Source of the DNA: an uncultured Eubacteriales bacterium | Lineage (GTDB): Bacteria > Bacillota > Clostridia > Lachnospirales > CAG-274 | DNA length: 6,026 bases | Direction: 5' to 3' | Assembly (NCBI GenBank): GCA_902497185.1 | Contig: CABVEG010000116.1 | Coordinates: forward strand, 1 to 6,026 | Part shown: positions 1-5,877 of the stretch, one piece after another | Layout of the letters: each line of letters begins with the position of its first letter | Position numbering within the stretch: the stretch's first letter is position 1 | Translations under genes and position numbers: made by a program | Notes under the pieces: generated by a model | What the model was told of the DNA's origin: nothing | Databases searched by the model: none | Seen by the model: the letters and a program-made list of their open reading frames with translations, nothing else

Positions 1-4
1 GCAT

Positions 5-301
5 ATGACACTTATGCTTGAGGATAATACAGAAGTTAAGTGTATTGTTCTCGGTACATTTGAGCTTGAGGAATTTGAGGGCAAGGAGTATATTGCGTTA
101 ATTTCTGAGGATGGCGAAAGCTCATTTGTTTATGAATATGCAGAGGCTGATAATGAGGCAGGCTTTGTTCTCAGCAATATTGAGTCAGATGAGGAATTTG
201 ATGCTGTGATTGCGGCTGTTGATGAAATGCTTGATATTGAGGAAGAAGACTGGGATGATGACGATGAGGATTATGAATACGAAGATGACGATGAAGAGTA
301 A
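5..301 (+). CDS. DUF1292-like small acidic protein, probably 5'-truncated by the window edge
   Basis: The 98-residue reading frame resembles the DUF1292 (YrzB-like) family of small Firmicute proteins, which have no established function. The visible pattern is a beta-rich core (residues about 1-45, including a GKEYIAL segment typical of the family), then an 'SNIESDEEFDAVIAAVDEML' helix, then a tail from about residue 76 made almost only of Asp, Glu and Tyr. No signal peptide or membrane segment is present, so it is probably cytoplasmic. The frame is open to the left edge (the codon before the ATG is CAT) and no ribosome binding site can be seen, so the true start may lie upstream; family members usually carry extra residues before this core. 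It is followed by a probable terminator and then an independent promoter, so it belongs to an upstream transcription unit. Family assignment is fairly sure; function is unknown. Confidence 0.8.
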   Translation: MTLMLEDNTEVKCIVLGTFELEEFEGKEYIALISEDGESSFVYEYAEADNEAGFVLSNIESDEEFDAVIAAVDEMLDIEEEDWDDDDEDYEYEDDDEE

Positions 302-303
302 TT

Positions 304-345
304 CATAAAAAAGTCGGCATATAAGAAATGCTTATATTTTTTATG
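304..345 (+). terminator. Probable AT-rich intrinsic terminator after the DUF1292-like gene
   Basis: An outer stem CATAAAAAA/TTTTTTATG (304-312 with 337-345) encloses an inner stem formed by 320-325 and 331-336 (TATAAG/CTTATA), with a five-base loop and a six-base bulge (313-318). The T-run at 337-342 lies in the 3' arm. It starts three bases after the stop codon. The stem is almost all A-T, so it would be weak. Its position between a stop codon and a new promoter supports the call. Confidence 0.5.
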
Positions 346-399
346 GTATGCTAAATAAATGATTAATATTGAATTAAAATATTTAACTTTTAAATGGCA

Positions 400-428
400 T
401 TGACAAGTATAAAAATATATGATAAAAT
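400..428 (+). promoter_or_regulatory. Sigma-A type promoter for the riboswitch-oxidoreductase operon
   Basis: A perfect -35 box TTGACA (400-405) is separated by exactly 17 bp from TAAAAT (423-428), one mismatch from the -10 consensus. Transcription should start near 435, just before the aptamer P1 helix at 442. The leader before the ATG is then about 127 nt. Such a strong promoter fits a gene whose output is set downstream by a terminating riboswitch. Confidence 0.85.
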
Positions 429-441
429 TCAATTGCTTGAG

Positions 442-506
442 TAAATATATAGGCTTGCATATTGGGCAAGCGTTTCTACCAACTGCCTTACAGTTGACTA
501 TATTTA
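442..506 (+). promoter_or_regulatory. Purine-family riboswitch aptamer (guanine-type C at the specificity position)
   Basis: The three-way junction of the purine riboswitch can be built by hand. P1 pairs 442-449 with 499-506 (8 bp, perfect). P2 pairs GCTTGC 453-458 with GCAAGC 466-471 around the 7-nt loop ATATTGG. J2/3 is the hallmark GTTTCTAC (472-479). P3 pairs 480-485 with 491-496 around CCTTA. The GG at 464-465 in L2 can pair with the CC at 486-487 in L3, as in the known kissing-loop interaction. In xpt numbering the J2/3 bases U47, U51 and A52 are intact. J3/1 is AC (497-498), so the ligand-pairing base 74 is C, which in the family selects guanine or hypoxanthine rather than adenine. Deviations: J1/2 reads UAG rather than UAA, P2 is one pair shorter, and L3 has five bases rather than seven. 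Variants of this fold recognising 2'-deoxyguanosine or xanthine are known, so the aptamer class is secure but the exact ligand is not. Confidence 0.9.
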
Positions 507-544
507 TACCATAGGTATATAAATATAGTTAGTGTAAGGCTTTT
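485..544 (+). terminator. Riboswitch expression platform: ligand-prevented intrinsic terminator
   Basis: GCCTTAC (485-491) pairs with GTAAGGC (534-540). Above it, after a bulged base, two wobble pairs and an A-T pair, a long stem pairs 496-508 with 518-530; loop end 509-517. TTTT (541-544), then GTTATT, follows. The 5' arm uses L3, the 3' strand of P3 (491-496) and the 3' strand of P1 (499-506), so terminator and folded aptamer exclude each other. No other terminator can form when the aptamer holds its strands; only a 4-bp hairpin (507-510/514-517) remains. This is the pbuE-like arrangement, predicting termination without ligand and read-through with it. The ribosome binding site AGGAGG (551-556) lies outside the hairpin, so control should be transcriptional. 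Confidence 0.8.
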
Positions 545-561
545 GTTATTAGGAGGTATTT

Positions 562-1950
562 ATGAAAAAAGATGTTGTTATTATAGGCGCAGGTCCTGCC
601 GGTATATTTACTGCCCTTGAAATGCTTAAAAAGGGCAGCAAAAAGAAGATTGTAATTGTTGAAAAGGGTGTTGCTATTGAAAACAGAAGATGTCCTAAGA
701 ATAAAACTAAGCATTGTGTCAACTGTAAGCCATATTGCCATATAACGACAGGCTTTTCAGGTGCAGGTGCATTTTCAGACGGCAAGCTTTCATTAAGCTA
801 TGAGGTTGGAGGTGATTTGCCAAGTCTTATAGGTGAAGAATTGGCACAGGAAACAATTAATTATACAGACAAAATTTATCTTGAATTTGGTGCTGATGAA
901 CACGTTGAAGGTGTCGGAAATACAGAGGAAGTTAAGAATATAAGAAAGAGAGCTATTCAGGCAGGACTAAAGCTTGTAGATTGTCCAATTCGCCATTTGG
1001 GTACGGAAAAGGCACAGGAAATCTATTATGCCATTGAACAGTATCTGTTAAATAGTGGTGTTGAAATTATATTTGGTTATGAATGTAAGGATTTAATTTT
1101 AGATGGTGATGTTTGTAAGGGTGTTGTGGTTAAAAATAATAAGGAAGAGCTTGAAATAACAGCCGATAATACTATTGTTGCAACAGGCAGACGTGGTGCT
1201 GATTGGCTCGAAAAAATATGTGCAGAACACAATATAGCACATCAGCCGGGTACAGTTGATATAGGCGTAAGGGTTGAGGTAAGAAATGAGATAATGGAAA
1301 ATGTAAACAACGTACTTTATGAATCAAAGCTAATAGGGTATCCTAAGCCGTTTAAAAATAAAGTTCGTACCTTTTGTCAAAACCCCGGAGGCTTTGTAAG
1401 TCAGGAAAATTATGATAATGATTTGGCGGTTGTAAACGGTCATTCCTATAAGGATTTAAAGTCTGACAATACAAATCTTGCTATTTTGTGTTCTCATAAT
1501 TTCTGTGAGCCTTTTAATCAGCCCATAGCCTATGCCCAGAAGGTTGGAGAGCTTACAAATATGCTTGGTGCAGGGCATATTCTGGTACAACGTTTCGGTG
1601 ATATTTTAGACGGCAAGAGAACATGGCAGAAGGAGCTTTCACAGTCTAATTTGAAACCGACTCTTCCTGATGCTGTTGCAGGAGATATTACTGCTGCTAT
1701 GCCTTACAGGGCTATGATTAATATTATTAATTTCATTCATGCCGTGGACCATGTTGTTCCGGGCTTTGCTTCAACAGAAACTCTCCTTTATTCTCCTGAG
1801 CTTAAATTTTACAGCAACAGAGTAAAAATGGATAAGGATTTTAATACAAATATTAAGGGATTACATTGTCTTGGAGATTCAAGCGGTTGGACCAGAGGAC
1901 TAATGATGGCATCCGTTATGGGTGTATTAATGGGTAGAAGGCTGATATAA
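562..1950 (+). CDS. NAD(P)/FAD-dependent oxidoreductase, COG2509-like, function unassigned
   Basis: This 462-residue protein begins with a Rossmann dinucleotide-binding fold: beta strand DVVIIG then GAGPAG (residues 9-14), and the acidic strand end IVIVEKG (about 30-36) that usually holds the adenosine ribose. A cysteine motif follows, C44-P-x6-C52-x2-C55-x3-C59, just before GFSGAGAFSDGK (64-75), a signature of the uncharacterised 'FAD-dependent dehydrogenase' COG2509 group. A second motif, TIVATGRRG (204-212), and a C-terminal GLHCLGDSSGWTRGLMMA (433-450) complete the FAD site. The cysteines could bind metal or an Fe-S cluster, but that is inference. No signal peptide or membrane span is seen, so it is cytoplasmic. 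The ATG has AGGAGG five bases upstream. Length fits a complete protein. Its expression should be set by the purine riboswitch in its leader, and it abuts a membrane-protein gene with no gap. The substrate is unknown; the regulation hints at a purine-linked role. Confidence 0.88.
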   Translation: MKKDVVIIGAGPAGIFTALEMLKKGSKKKIVIVEKGVAIENRRCPKNKTKHCVNCKPYCHITTGFSGAGAFSDGKLSLSYEVGGDLPSLIGEELAQETINYTDKIYLEFGADEHVEGVGNTEEVKNIRKRAIQAGLKLVDCPIRHLGTEKAQEIYYAIEQYLLNSGVEIIFGYECKDLILDGDVCKGVVVKNNKEELEITADNTIVATGRRGADWLEKICAEHNIAHQPGTVDIGVRVEVRNEIMENVNNVLYESKLIGYPKPFKNKVRTFCQNPGGFVSQENYDNDLAVVNGHSYKDLKSDNTNLAILCSHNFCEPFNQPIAYAQKVGELTNMLGAGHILVQRFGDILDGKRTWQKELSQSNLKPTLPDAVAGDITAAMPYRAMINIINFIHAVDHVVPGFASTETLLYSPELKFYSNRVKMDKDFNTNIKGLHCLGDSSGWTRGLMMASVMGVLMGRRLI

Positions 1951-2481
1951 ATGATTAAAAGGATTGAAGAGTATTTCTTATATTTTATTACCTATTCTGT
2001 TATTGGCTGGATTTATGAGGTTTTTCTTGAAACTGTGATTTATGGATGGGGATTTTCAAACAGAGGTGTACTTTTTGGTCCCTATTGTCCTGTTTATGGT
2101 GTTGGTGCATTAATTTTTATTCTCACTGTAAACAAATTGATCGCAAAAAGGGATAAGGCTTGCAGGCTTAAGCTGATACCTGTTGTATTTTTACTGTGTA
2201 TGTTAATTGCTACATTTGTTGAACTTTTGACAACTTATATTTTGGAATATTTTACAGGAGGCTGGCCATGGCAGACCTATGGCGATTATGCCATAAATTT
2301 TCAGGCAAGAATTGCATTAAATCCAAGTGTAAGATTTGGTATAGGCGGTGTAATTATTCTCTATATTATTCAGCCTGTGCTTGAAAAGTCGGTTATGAAT
2401 TTTAAGTATAGAAAATATGGTGCTGTGTCTATTGCAGCTATCTTTGCGGCAGATATTATATACACATTTTTTGTAAAATAA
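1951..2481 (+). CDS. Five-helix membrane protein, PF06541-like ('putative ABC transporter permease')
   Basis: The 176-residue product is strongly hydrophobic, with likely membrane segments at about residues 8-27, 41-62, 74-97, 127-145 and 156-174. The N-terminal pattern YFxxYSxIGWIYE (8-23), the GVLFGPYCPVYG block (39-50), the FTGGWPWQTY loop (101-110) and NFQARIALNPSVRFGIGG (116-133) match the PF06541 family common in Clostridia. Members are labelled ABC-transporter permeases by similarity, but no ATPase or binding protein is seen here, so transport is not demonstrated. The ATG follows the oxidoreductase TAA with zero intervening bases, and AGAAGG (1936-1941) inside the previous gene can serve as a ribosome binding site. 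The two genes are therefore very likely co-transcribed, probably translationally coupled, and jointly controlled by the riboswitch. The operon ends at the terminator immediately downstream. Confidence 0.8.
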   Translation: MIKRIEEYFLYFITYSVIGWIYEVFLETVIYGWGFSNRGVLFGPYCPVYGVGALIFILTVNKLIAKRDKACRLKLIPVVFLLCMLIATFVELLTTYILEYFTGGWPWQTYGDYAINFQARIALNPSVRFGIGGVIILYIIQPVLEKSVMNFKYRKYGAVSIAAIFAADIIYTFFVK

Positions 2482-2522
2482 AAAAAGTGACTGCTTACCT
2501 AATAATAGGGCAGTCACTTTTT
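2482..2522. terminator. Strong bidirectional terminator between convergent operons
   Basis: AAAAAGTGACTGC (2482-2494) pairs perfectly with GCAGTCACTTTTT (2510-2522), giving 13 bp, and CCT/AGG (2498-2500 with 2507-2509) can add three inner pairs. Reading either way, the GC-containing stem is followed by a T-run, so it can stop both the + strand operon ending at 2481 and the - strand fol operon ending at 2526. The folK stop codon lies three bases beyond it. Confidence 0.92.
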
Positions 2523-2525
2523 GAT

Positions 2526-3344
2526 TTAATTTTCTGTCTTTAGCTTTTCATACATTTCCCTTACGGATTTATTATTTACGGGATTTATTGCGTAAGGTGC
2601 AATTTCATTAAGAGGCTCCAACACAAAAAACCTGTTTTCCATATCGATATGAGGTATAGTAAGGTTTTCGGTGTTTATTATTTTGTTGTCATACAAAATT
2701 ATATCTATATCAAGAGTTCTTGGACCCCAGTGGATTTCTCTCTTTCTGTCTGCTTTATATTCAATAGCATTTATTGTATTTAAAAGTTTATGAGGAGAAT
2801 ATATGGTTTCAATTTCAACACACCCGTTTAAAAAATCATCCTGTTCGGTGTAGCCGTAAGGTGCTGTTGCAATATATGATGAAATATTTTTTACTCTTAT
2901 GTTTTTATCATTTTTTAGAGTCTCAACTGCAAAGTCAAGGTATGCTTTTTTATCTCCCATATTTGAGCCTATGCTAAGATAAGCCTTGCTCCATTTTTTG
3001 AATACTTCAACGGCAACTGTCCTTAATGGCAGACCTACAGGAGCAGAAGGCTTTTCAATTTTTATGTGTGCTGCTTTTACATCAAATCTAATAAGTATTT
3101 CATCGGCAAGACGGTAAGCAAGGGTTTCAATAAGTTTAAAAACATTTTCTTTTACATATTCAGTTATAAACTCTGCAACCTCTGCATAATTTACAGCACA
3201 GTTAATATCGTCATTTTCAGCAGCGGCATCAAAATCTGTATCCATTTCACAGCTTACAAAAAACCTTTGACCCAGTATATTTTCTTCCTTTAAAACTCCA
3301 TGTCTGCCAAAGCAATCAAGATTGTCTATAATTACCTTTCCCAA
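2526..3344 (-). CDS. folBK: Bifunctional dihydroneopterin aldolase / 6-hydroxymethyl-7,8-dihydropterin pyrophosphokinase (FolB-FolK fusion)
   Basis: This fusion carries out two consecutive cytosolic steps of folate synthesis: aldol cleavage of dihydroneopterin to 6-hydroxymethyl-dihydropterin, then ATP-dependent pyrophosphorylation. Numbering from the TTG start gives 272 residues. FolB spans about 1-117, with HGVLKEEN (15-22; E21 aligns with the family's active-site Glu), NYAEV (52-56; Y53), the ETLA helix (73-76) and IEKPSAPV (96-103; catalytic-type K98). FolK spans about 120-272, with AYLSIGSNMGDK (121-132), FLNG (171-174), GPRTLDIDIILYD (207-219; D212 and D214 are the Mg-binding pair) and IPHIDMENRFFVLEPL (230-245). 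The linker is only a few residues. A GTG at 3351-3353 gives three more residues, but the TTG at 3342-3344 has AGGTGG five bases upstream and aligns with the usual FolB N-terminus, so it is preferred. The TTG lies two bases after the folP stop. This is the last gene of the operon. Confidence 0.93.
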   Translation of the reverse strand: MGKVIIDNLDCFGRHGVLKEENILGQRFFVSCEMDTDFDAAAENDDINCAVNYAEVAEFITEYVKENVFKLIETLAYRLADEILIRFDVKAAHIKIEKPSAPVGLPLRTVAVEVFKKWSKAYLSIGSNMGDKKAYLDFAVETLKNDKNIRVKNISSYIATAPYGYTEQDDFLNGCVEIETIYSPHKLLNTINAIEYKADRKREIHWGPRTLDIDIILYDNKIINTENLTIPHIDMENRFFVLEPLNEIAPYAINPVNNKSVREMYEKLKTEN

Positions 3345-3346
3345 TA

Positions 3347-4150
3347 TTACCACCTGCCTAATATTTTTTCTGTCATTAAAATTGCTCTCTTGTTTTCCTT
3401 AACATCGTGTACTCTTACAAAAAGTGAGTTTTTCATTACTGCAATTACACTTGTCGCAATAGTGCCTTCAACTCTTTCGTTTACAGGAAGATTAAGTGTA
3501 AGTGCAATTACAGATTTTCTTGAAGTACCGAGAAGTATAGGAAAACCAAGAACATCAAGGGCTTCAAGCTTATTTATGATTTCAAGGTTGTTTTCATAGG
3601 TTTTGCCAAATCCTACACCGGGGTCAAGTACAATTTTATTTTTATCAACACCATATTTTTCTGCTATTATAAGGCTTTCTTTTAAATCTGAAATTACATC
3701 CTCAATATAGTTGTTATAAACAGCCTCTTTTCTGTTGTGCATTAGACAACAGGCAAGGTTATACTTTGCCGTAACCGCTGCTATTTTTTCATCATATTTA
3801 AATCCCCATATATCATTTATAAGGTCTGCACCTGCCGTTGCTGCCGCTTTGGCAACTTCTGATTTGTAGGTGTCTATTGAAAGAGGTATATCAAAGTTTG
3901 CTTTAATTTTTTCTATAACAGGCACTACCCTTGAAATTTCCTCATCATCACTTATCATTGTATAGCCGGGACGTGTAGATTCTCCGCCAATATCGATTAT
4001 ATCTGCACCTTCCTTTATCATTTTTTCTGTATGTCTGAGTGCGGCATCGACTGTGTTGTGAGTGCCTCCGTCACTGAAACTGTCGGGAGTAACATTAAGT
4101 ATACCCATTACATAGGTTCTGTCCTTAAATTCCTTATTTCCTATTATCAT
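3347..4150 (-). CDS. folP: Dihydropteroate synthase
   Basis: FolP condenses hydroxymethyl-dihydropterin pyrophosphate with p-aminobenzoate to form dihydropteroate, and is the target of sulfonamides. The 267-residue length is standard for the family, and all the conserved blocks of the TIM barrel are present: MGILNVTPDSFSDGG (15-29), DIIDIGGESTRPG (50-62), SIDTYK (91-96), NDIWG (112-116), LDPGVGFGKT (175-184), LGTSRKS (207-213) and RVHDV (246-250). The sulfonamide/PABA-facing loops SFSDGG and ESTRPG look unaltered. The ATG is preceded by AGGAG with six bases of spacing. It begins nine bases after the stop of the HD-domain gene, and its final codons carry the ribosome binding site for folBK, suggesting coupled translation. 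The identification is secure. Confidence 0.96.
   Translation of the reverse strand: MIIGNKEFKDRTYVMGILNVTPDSFSDGGTHNTVDAALRHTEKMIKEGADIIDIGGESTRPGYTMISDDEEISRVVPVIEKIKANFDIPLSIDTYKSEVAKAAATAGADLINDIWGFKYDEKIAAVTAKYNLACCLMHNRKEAVYNNYIEDVISDLKESLIIAEKYGVDKNKIVLDPGVGFGKTYENNLEIINKLEALDVLGFPILLGTSRKSVIALTLNLPVNERVEGTIATSVIAVMKNSLFVRVHDVKENKRAILMTEKILGRW
3350..3355 (-). promoter_or_regulatory. Ribosome binding site deciding the folBK start
   Basis: Read on the - strand this is AGGTGG, five bases before TTG (3344-3342), inside the last codons of folP. The competing GTG (3353-3351) lies inside this site and has only a weak AGG three bases before it. The sequence therefore favours TTG, but this is inference. 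Confidence 0.55.
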
Positions 4151-4159
4151 AATATTCTC

Positions 4160-4621
4160 CTAGTATTTTATGTTTTTATTTCGCCTTTCTTCAGACCAGT
4201 AACACTTTTGTTTTGCCTTGCAGTCAAAGCATCGTCTTGACAGTTTGTCTGCTTTAGACAAAATATCACTTAAATTATTAAGTGCAGTTGTATTTTTTCT
4301 GTGGTTTAATATTGCATTTTTTATTTCTGCAATATTATTTATATATCCGCATTGGGTAAGTATTTGTTCAGCAAGCTCTGCTCCTTTTATGTCATGGTCC
4401 GTATCATCAAATGCTCTGCCTGTATCGTGCAGCAGTGCAGCAGAATATATAATGTCTTTGTTTATGTTTAAATTATTTTCAAGTGCAAGTATATAAGCTA
4501 TTCTTGCTACATCAAGACAGTGGTCAATGCCGTGACGGCAAAATATTCTGTTTTTTTCTTTTTCCTCTATTGCTTTTATGGTTTTTTTAAAGAGGTCGTT
4601 TTCAATTATTCTGTTGTACAT
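4160..4621 (-). CDS. HD-domain metal-dependent phosphohydrolase encoded in the folate operon
   Basis: The 153-residue protein has the HD-superfamily metal site: H34 in a RHGIDHCLDVA helix (29-39), the HD pair H65-D66 in SAALLHDTGR (60-69), further candidate ligands H76 and H107 (ILNHRKN), and D125 in SKADKLSRR (122-130). A C-terminal cysteine cluster follows, C131-x2-C134-x5-C140, ending in YWSEERRN (141-148), which could bind zinc. HD proteins usually hydrolyse phosphate esters or nucleotides; the substrate here is unknown. The gene starts 16 bases inside the end of folC, with AAGGAGG (4626-4632) four bases before the ATG, and ends nine bases before folP. This tight packing implies a role linked to folate. 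The obvious open step is dephosphorylation of dihydroneopterin triphosphate, which no other gene here covers. Family membership is clear; the pathway role is inference. Confidence 0.85.
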   Translation of the reverse strand: MYNRIIENDLFKKTIKAIEEKEKNRIFCRHGIDHCLDVARIAYILALENNLNINKDIIYSAALLHDTGRAFDDTDHDIKGAELAEQILTQCGYINNIAEIKNAILNHRKNTTALNNLSDILSKADKLSRRCFDCKAKQKCYWSEERRNKNIKY

Positions 4622-5844
4622 ATTTCCTCCTTAAAAATTTTGTATATTTCTCCCATAAATGAAAGGGAGCCGAATACAAGTACATTTTCATATTTAAGTG
4701 CGGATCTAACAGCTTCTTTTATGGAATTGCATGCCGTTACATTTTTGTTGTATTTACTTATGATTTTTGCGTATTCATTTGATGGCAATGCTCTTGTACT
4801 GTCTGATTGTATTGCAAATATTTTTGAGGCATAAGGCGTGGTTATTTCCGCAATTTTTTCATATTCTTTATCCTTTAATACACCTGTTATATATGCAATT
4901 TTCTTATCCTTTAAATATAAGTTGATATTATCCCTTAAAGCTAGGGCTCCTTGGGGATTGTGGGCGCCGTCGATAATGATTAAAGGCTTTTTACTTATTA
5001 TTTGAAAACGACAGCTCCATTTAGTGTTTTTTATGGAATTTGGAATATTTTTTATTTCATATCCCATATTGTTAATTTTTTCAAGAACTTCTATGGCAAG
5101 GCAGGCATTTTCAACCTGAAATTTACCAAGCATATATATTTCAATATTTTTATAATTTTTGTAGTCAAAAATTGTTTTTTCAATATTATAGGTAATATTT
5201 TTTGCTTTTTCCGTAAAAGTTATTTTTTTGCTGTGTTTTTTTAGTATTTCATTAATTTCTGGATTTTGGTTTGCTGATACTGCCTTATCTTTAATTATAC
5301 CTGCCTTTTCCTTGCTTATTTCTTCTATGGTATTTCCCAAAAACTTAGTGTGGTCTAATGCTATTGGAGTTATTACGGCAATGATCTTGTCTGTAACATT
5401 TGTTGCATCCAGTCTGCCTCCCATACCTGTTTCAATCACTGCAAAGTCGCAATTTTTTTTGTTAAGCCAGTAAAAGGCTATGGCTGTTTCAAGTTCAAAT
5501 ACGGTTGGTTTGCAGTTGGATTTTTCAATTAAAGATTTTACTTCTGCTACTGTTTCTGCAAGTTCTTCTCTGCTTATCCACTTATTGTTATATGTCAGCT
5601 TATCTCTGTAGTCAAGAACAGAAGGGGAAATATAACGCCCTACATTGTAATTGTTTTGAATAAGACCTTCTGCAATAAATGCCCCAACAGAGCCTTTACC
5701 GTTTGTACCTGCAATGTGAATTACCTTAATTTTTTTTTCGGGATTTCCTAAAAGAGCACAAAGCTGTTTCATATTGTCAAGTCCGGGAATTATTTTATTT
5801 TCTGAGTTTTTGTTAATATATTCTATTGCATTTTCATAAGTCAT
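4606..5844 (-). CDS. folC: Bifunctional folylpolyglutamate synthase / dihydrofolate synthase
   Basis: FolC ligates glutamate to dihydropteroate and/or adds further glutamates to reduced folates, using ATP in the cytosol. The 412-residue protein has the Mur-ligase-like layout: P-loop AGTNGKGSV (45-53), SPSVLDYRDKL (73-83), ETGMGGRLDATNV (138-150), LDHTKFLGNTIEEISKEKAGIIK (163-185; K180 corresponds to the lysine usually carbamylated), WSCRFQ (276-281), and the C-terminal domain entry IIIDGAHNPQGALAL (289-303), with a GSLSFMGEI end block (392-400). The substrate loop reads SPSVLDYRD rather than the SPHL seen in many relatives, probably a lineage difference. Whether it has both activities cannot be read from sequence. 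The ATG follows AAGGTG with about five bases of spacing. It is the first gene of the operon and overlaps the HD-domain gene by 16 bases. Confidence 0.95.
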   Translation of the reverse strand: MTYENAIEYINKNSENKIIPGLDNMKQLCALLGNPEKKIKVIHIAGTNGKGSVGAFIAEGLIQNNYNVGRYISPSVLDYRDKLTYNNKWISREELAETVAEVKSLIEKSNCKPTVFELETAIAFYWLNKKNCDFAVIETGMGGRLDATNVTDKIIAVITPIALDHTKFLGNTIEEISKEKAGIIKDKAVSANQNPEINEILKKHSKKITFTEKAKNITYNIEKTIFDYKNYKNIEIYMLGKFQVENACLAIEVLEKINNMGYEIKNIPNSIKNTKWSCRFQIISKKPLIIIDGAHNPQGALALRDNINLYLKDKKIAYITGVLKDKEYEKIAEITTPYASKIFAIQSDSTRALPSNEYAKIISKYNKNVTACNSIKEAVRSALKYENVLVFGSLSFMGEIYKIFKEEICTTE

Positions 5845-5877
5845 AGTATCACCTTAAATCAAAATCGGTATTTGAAT

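Noticed and set aside
418..423. TATGAT as the -10 box of the riboswitch promoter
   Set aside because: It would leave only 12 bp after TTGACA; TAAAAT at 423-428 gives the ideal 17 bp.
485..544. Reading the riboswitch as a conventional guanine OFF switch
   Set aside because: An OFF switch needs a terminator that can form while P1 is intact. The only convincing terminator here uses the P1 and P3 3' strands, and the sequence left at 507-540 cannot form another one.
549..785. Minus-strand reading frames across 529-785
   Set aside because: They lie antisense to the conserved Rossmann N-terminus of the oxidoreductase and to its leader, have no recognisable motif and no good ribosome binding site; they are shadows of the real gene.
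1951..2481. Calling the membrane protein a true ABC transporter permease
   Set aside because: No ATP-binding or solute-binding gene is adjacent and no permease signature was recognised beyond the family name, so transport is left open.
3351..3353. GTG as the folBK start codon
   Set aside because: It sits within the AGGTGG site that best serves the TTG nine bases on, has only a weak AGG upstream, and would add three residues not expected at a FolB N-terminus. Not excluded.
3300..3599. Plus-strand reading frames inside the fol operon (2774-2977, 3066-3293, 3300-3599, 4031-4240, 4218-4496, 4520-4834, 5002-5244, 5228-5473)
   Set aside because: All are antisense to genes with clear conserved motifs, and their products look like low-complexity Phe/Ile/Leu/Ser translations of AT-rich DNA.
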